From assembly GCA_947461645.1 (NCBI GenBank), contig CANHMN010000054.1, positions 1 through 9,180 of the forward strand: DNA of 9,180 nt, in the 5' to 3' direction. Below the pieces are notes generated by a model, which was not told the origin of the DNA, ran no database searches, and saw nothing but the letters and a program-made list of their open reading frames with translations. The DNA comes from Chitinophagaceae bacterium (GTDB taxonomy: Bacteria > Bacteroidota > Bacteroidia > Chitinophagales > Chitinophagaceae). Both the position numbers and the translations under genes were made by a program. Shown piece after piece: positions 6,880-9,180 of this stretch. Position 1 is the first letter of the stretch. The number at the start of each line of letters is the position of its first letter.

Positions 6880-7827
6880 TCATTTTTTAGGCTCAAAAGC
6901 TTTGTCGGTGAGGGTTTTCAGAAAAGCAACAAGGTCTTTTTTTTCGGTGTCAGTCAAACCAAGAGGCTGCTTGAGTGAAGCATCAATATTTTGAGCATTG
7001 GGTACTACCTTGAATGGGTCATTGTAATAATCTATCACTTCTTCCAATGTTTTAAACATTCCATTGTGCATATAAGGTGCGGTAACGGCAACATTTCGTA
7101 GACCCGGCGTTTTGAATTTACCAATGTCCTCTTTTTTTTGATTGATGCGAAACCTTCCGCTGTCGTTGAGTTTCATCCCGTCAAACAAGCCAATATTTTT
7201 GAAATCATCATCTGTAAAATCTTCCATCCAATGGCAATCGAAGCATTTGGCTTTGTCTCCCACAAAAATTTCACGGCCTCTTTGCTCCGATTCGGTGAGC
7301 GTTTTTTTTCCATAGCTCCAATCGTCAAAACGGCTGTTATCTGTTTCAAGGCTGCTTTCAAATGTTGCAAAAGCGGCTGCTAAATTTTTTTCGTTGGGCA
7401 GGGAACCAAATACTTTTAAAAAATAGTCTTTATAGAAAGTGGATTCATTTAGTCTTTTGATGGCTTCTTTGATGGGAAGTCCCATTTCATTGGGATTTTC
7501 AATAGGCATCAGAGCTTGTTCGTCCAAAGAAGCGGCTCTTCCGTCCCAGAAAAAGTAAGGCCTGTTTTTCATGTTCAACACCGAAGGAGTATTTCTGCTC
7601 GTGGTTGTTTTGTTTATACCGAAGCTGAATGCAGTGGTATCTGCGAATGCAAATTCGGGTTTATGGCAACTTGCGCAGGAAACGGAAGAATCTTTCGATA
7701 ATATTTTTTCATTGAATAGCAATTTGCCTAGCTTGACAGCAGTCTTTTTTTCTTTTTCAATGACAAAAGCCATTGATGCCAAAATCAAAATGATGGCGCC
7801 TGAAATGAAAATTATTGACTTCCTCAT
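6880..7827 (-). CDS. Di-haem cytochrome c peroxidase (CcpA/MauG family)
   Basis: A 315-residue exported protein. It has two haem-attachment motifs, CASCH (51-55) and CFDCH (195-199), one in each of the two cytochrome-c-like halves. Between them are WDGRA (Trp94) and NPNEMG (Glu114); their 20-residue spacing equals that of the inter-haem Trp and catalytic Glu of bacterial peroxidases. The C-terminal TPGLRNVAVTAPYMHNGMF segment (240-258) holds the second haem's distal ligand region, with Met253 and Met257 as candidates. Family members reduce H2O2 to water in the periplasm with electrons from cytochrome c; MauG-like protein oxidation is a less likely alternative. Residues 4-22 form a hydrophobic export or anchor segment without a lipobox. 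I chose the ATG at 7827; a GTG 15 codons upstream (7872) would put extra residues ahead of the export signal. Cytochrome maturation genes are not in the window. It is divergent from the LtaS-like gene. Confidence 0.94.
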   Translation of the reverse strand: MRKSIIFISGAIILILASMAFVIEKEKKTAVKLGKLLFNEKILSKDSSVSCASCHKPEFAFADTTAFSFGINKTTTSRNTPSVLNMKNRPYFFWDGRAASLDEQALMPIENPNEMGLPIKEAIKRLNESTFYKDYFLKVFGSLPNEKNLAAAFATFESSLETDNSRFDDWSYGKKTLTESEQRGREIFVGDKAKCFDCHWMEDFTDDDFKNIGLFDGMKLNDSGRFRINQKKEDIGKFKTPGLRNVAVTAPYMHNGMFKTLEEVIDYYNDPFKVVPNAQNIDASLKQPLGLTDTEKKDLVAFLKTLTDKAFEPKK

Positions 7828-7861
7828 AAAAACGAAAAAAGACCGTTGAAAAATTTCTTCA

Positions 7862-7875
7862 TAGGTTTGCACCTA
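7862..7875. repeat. Short palindrome between the divergent peroxidase and LtaS-like genes
   Basis: TAGGT (7862-7866) and ACCTA (7871-7875) form a perfect 5-bp inverted repeat around a TTGC centre. It lies 35 bases upstream of the peroxidase ATG and 47 upstream of the LtaS-like ATG, where an operator shared by divergent genes could sit. It is the only clear dyad in the 94-bp gap. Such a short dyad can arise by chance. Confidence 0.2.
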
Positions 7876-7921
7876 ATTTTCTGCGAACGTACTTACAAAA
7901 TTCCTTTATTTGCCCCTTATA

Positions 7922-9180
7922 ATGAAGAATATTTCAAGAATTTTCAACCACAGGTTTGGCCTGATTCCCATAGTTGCCTCCATAGTTTTGTTTTTGGGGT
8001 TTGCTACCAGGTTGGTGTTGTTGTTGATGTCTAAAAACCATGTAGAATTTAACATCATCAACATTTTGGGAATATTTGGCATAGGCCTTTTCTATGATTT
8101 GGTTGTTGCCAGTTTTTTTTCAGTACCTGTTGCCCTTTATTGCTGGTTGATGAAAGACAACTGGTATCGTCACCGATTGTCTTTGCTCTTGCTGATTCCC
8201 TTGCTGCTGATTATAACTTTTATTCTTGTTTTAAACGCAGGAGGCGAAATCGTTTTCTGGGATGAATTTGGAGCTCGCTACAATTTCATAGCCGTAGATT
8301 ACCTTGTTTATACCAATGAAGTAATCGGAAATATACGCCAGTCTTACAACATGCCTTTAATTATTGGCTTATCCCTGTTGATTTCTATTGGTTTTTTATG
8401 GTTGTTCAGCCATAAAATTATAAATACCCAAAAGGTTGTTATGCGATTCGGCAGCAGAACCATGTTCTTCTTCATTTTTTTGACTGTTCCATTGTGCGCC
8501 TATTTTTTGGTTAACAATCGTTTTAAGAATTTCAGTGACAACAATTATGTTAATGAACTTTCAGGGGCTGGTATCTATGAATTCGGAGCCGCATTCTGGC
8601 ACAATGAAATAGATTATGCAACCTATTATTCCGTAAATGACGAGCAAGAAAATTTTACCATTCTTAGGGAAATGTTGTCTGATTCCACATCCATTTTTGA
8701 TGGGGATAAGCTGGGAGTGGAACGACAAATTGTTTCTCTTGGTAAAGAGCAACAAAGAAATGTGGTGATGATTAGTATGGAAAGCTTCAGTGCTGATTTT
8801 ATGGATTATTTTGGACATCAACCACCCGGACTTACACCATTTTTGGATTCTTTGACTAAGGAGAGTTTGTTTTTTAGCAGATTTTATGCCACGGGAACAA
8901 GGACTGTAAGAGGGTTGGAAGCCTTATCCTTGTGTATACCTCCAACGCCTGGACAATCGATTGTGAGAAGACCGCATAATGAAAACATGTTTACAGTCGG
9001 AAGTGTTTTGTTGCAGAAAGGATATGATGTAAAATACATTTACGGCGGCAATAGCTTCTTCGATAACATGGGTTATTTTTTCGGAAACAGCAGTTATCAG
9101 GTTATCGATCGTAAAGCATTTGAAGACGATTCCATTCAACACGAAACTGTTTGGGGTGTTTCTGATGAAGATGCTTTCAA
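7922..9180 (+). CDS. LTA synthase / OpgB-like phosphoglycerol transferase, membrane sulfatase-fold protein (3' end outside window)
   Basis: The frame is open from the ATG at 7922 to the window end (419 codons). Five hydrophobic spans come first (about residues 13-36, 46-77, 86-106, 144-163 and 180-198), then an extracytoplasmic alkaline-phosphatase/sulfatase-type domain, the LtaS and OpgB topology. Between spans three and four, WDEFGARYNFIAVDYLVYT is typical of Gram-negative members. MISMESFSADF carries the probable metal-binding Glu287. ATGTRTVRGLEAL carries the probable nucleophile Thr328, placed as in GKTSD of LtaS and the corresponding threonine of OpgB. YIYGGNSFFDNMGYFFG (373-389) matches the next conserved block. 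The last metal-binding residues of the fold lie beyond the edge. Family members move phosphoglycerol from phosphatidylglycerol to lipoteichoic acid or periplasmic glucans. The acceptor here is unknown, since Bacteroidota are not known to make lipoteichoic acid. No clear promoter was found in the short upstream gap. Confidence 0.9.
   Translation, partial: MKNISRIFNHRFGLIPIVASIVLFLGFATRLVLLLMSKNHVEFNIINILGIFGIGLFYDLVVASFFSVPVALYCWLMKDNWYRHRLSLLLLIPLLLIITFILVLNAGGEIVFWDEFGARYNFIAVDYLVYTNEVIGNIRQSYNMPLIIGLSLLISIGFLWLFSHKIINTQKVVMRFGSRTMFFFIFLTVPLCAYFLVNNRFKNFSDNNYVNELSGAGIYEFGAAFWHNEIDYATYYSVNDEQENFTILREMLSDSTSIFDGDKLGVERQIVSLGKEQQRNVVMISMESFSADFMDYFGHQPPGLTPFLDSLTKESLFFSRFYATGTRTVRGLEALSLCIPPTPGQSIVRRPHNENMFTVGSVLLQKGYDVKYIYGGNSFFDNMGYFFGNSSYQVIDRKAFEDDSIQHETVWGVSDEDAF

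Noticed and set aside
6851..6880. ACAGC/GCTGT stem followed by TTTT (minus strand) as the peroxidase terminator
   Set aside because: Only 5 bp of stem with a 20-base loop, overlapping the stop codon at one end and abutting the regulator's -33 element at the other.
7138..7849. Plus-strand frames opposite the cytochrome peroxidase (7138-7383, 7516-7701, 7571-7849)
   Set aside because: They are opposite the CxxCH-containing gene, and nothing supports coding on that strand.
7905..7912. TTTATTTG as a -7 element for the LtaS-like gene
   Set aside because: One mismatch in the key TA, only a poor -33 candidate, and an almost leaderless product.
8561..9142. Minus-strand frames near the right end (8561-8821, 8924-9142)
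   Set aside because: They lie opposite the continuous LtaS-like reading frame, which carries the conserved catalytic motifs.
1..9180. A novel defence, mobile or biosynthetic system
   Set aside because: Every long open stretch belongs to a recognisable core-type family. No repeats, integrase, toxin-antitoxin pair, retron, CRISPR or unusual multi-gene module was seen.

Overview
The window reads as ordinary chromosomal, housekeeping-type DNA from a member of the Bacteroidota, probably Chitinophagales or Sphingobacteriales-like. The reasons are moderately AT-rich DNA, little sign of Shine-Dalgarno sequences, an RprY-like response regulator, a bacteroidetal-type geranylgeranylglyceryl phosphate synthase, a flippase of the type these genomes carry, and one promoter that fits the Bacteroidota TTTG / TAnnTTTG pattern. 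I saw no tRNA, rRNA, CRISPR array, insertion sequence, phage gene or other mobile element. The taxonomic call is inference from gene types; no marker gene was aligned.

Layout: (1) 1-1893 (+) is the 3' part of icmF, the fused B12-dependent isobutyryl-CoA mutase/G-protein chaperone, cut by the left edge. A stem-loop (1965-2006) and a good intrinsic terminator (2028-2057) follow it. (2) 4051-2076 (-) is a probable two-gene unit: arfB, the ribosome-rescue peptidyl-tRNA hydrolase, followed by a polysaccharide flippase that starts with TTG. (3) 4168-6014 (+) is a second pair: a GGGP synthase that makes an archaeal-type ether-lipid precursor, followed by ruvB, the Holliday-junction branch-migration motor. 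(4) 6717-6019 (-) is an OmpR/PhoB-type response regulator converging on ruvB, with only 4 bp between the stop codons. Its likely terminator lies inside the 3' end of ruvB. It has a recognisable Bacteroidota promoter and an AT-rich leader with GTTAAC-type repeats, and no histidine kinase is next to it. (5) 7827-6880 (-) is a periplasmic di-haem cytochrome c peroxidase. (6) 7922-9180 (+) is the 5' two thirds or so of a membrane LTA-synthase/OpgB-like phosphoglycerol transferase, divergent from the peroxidase and cut by the right edge.

The genes do not form one pathway. They touch branched or short acyl-CoA metabolism, envelope polysaccharide export, translation rescue, ether-lipid synthesis, recombination, signalling, peroxide defence and envelope modification. 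I looked for an undescribed system and do not find convincing evidence of one. The most useful points for a second look are the terminator of the regulator embedded in ruvB, the two envelope enzymes whose product in a Gram-negative bacteroidete is uncertain (GGGP synthase and LtaS-like transferase), and the orphan regulator with its leader repeats.
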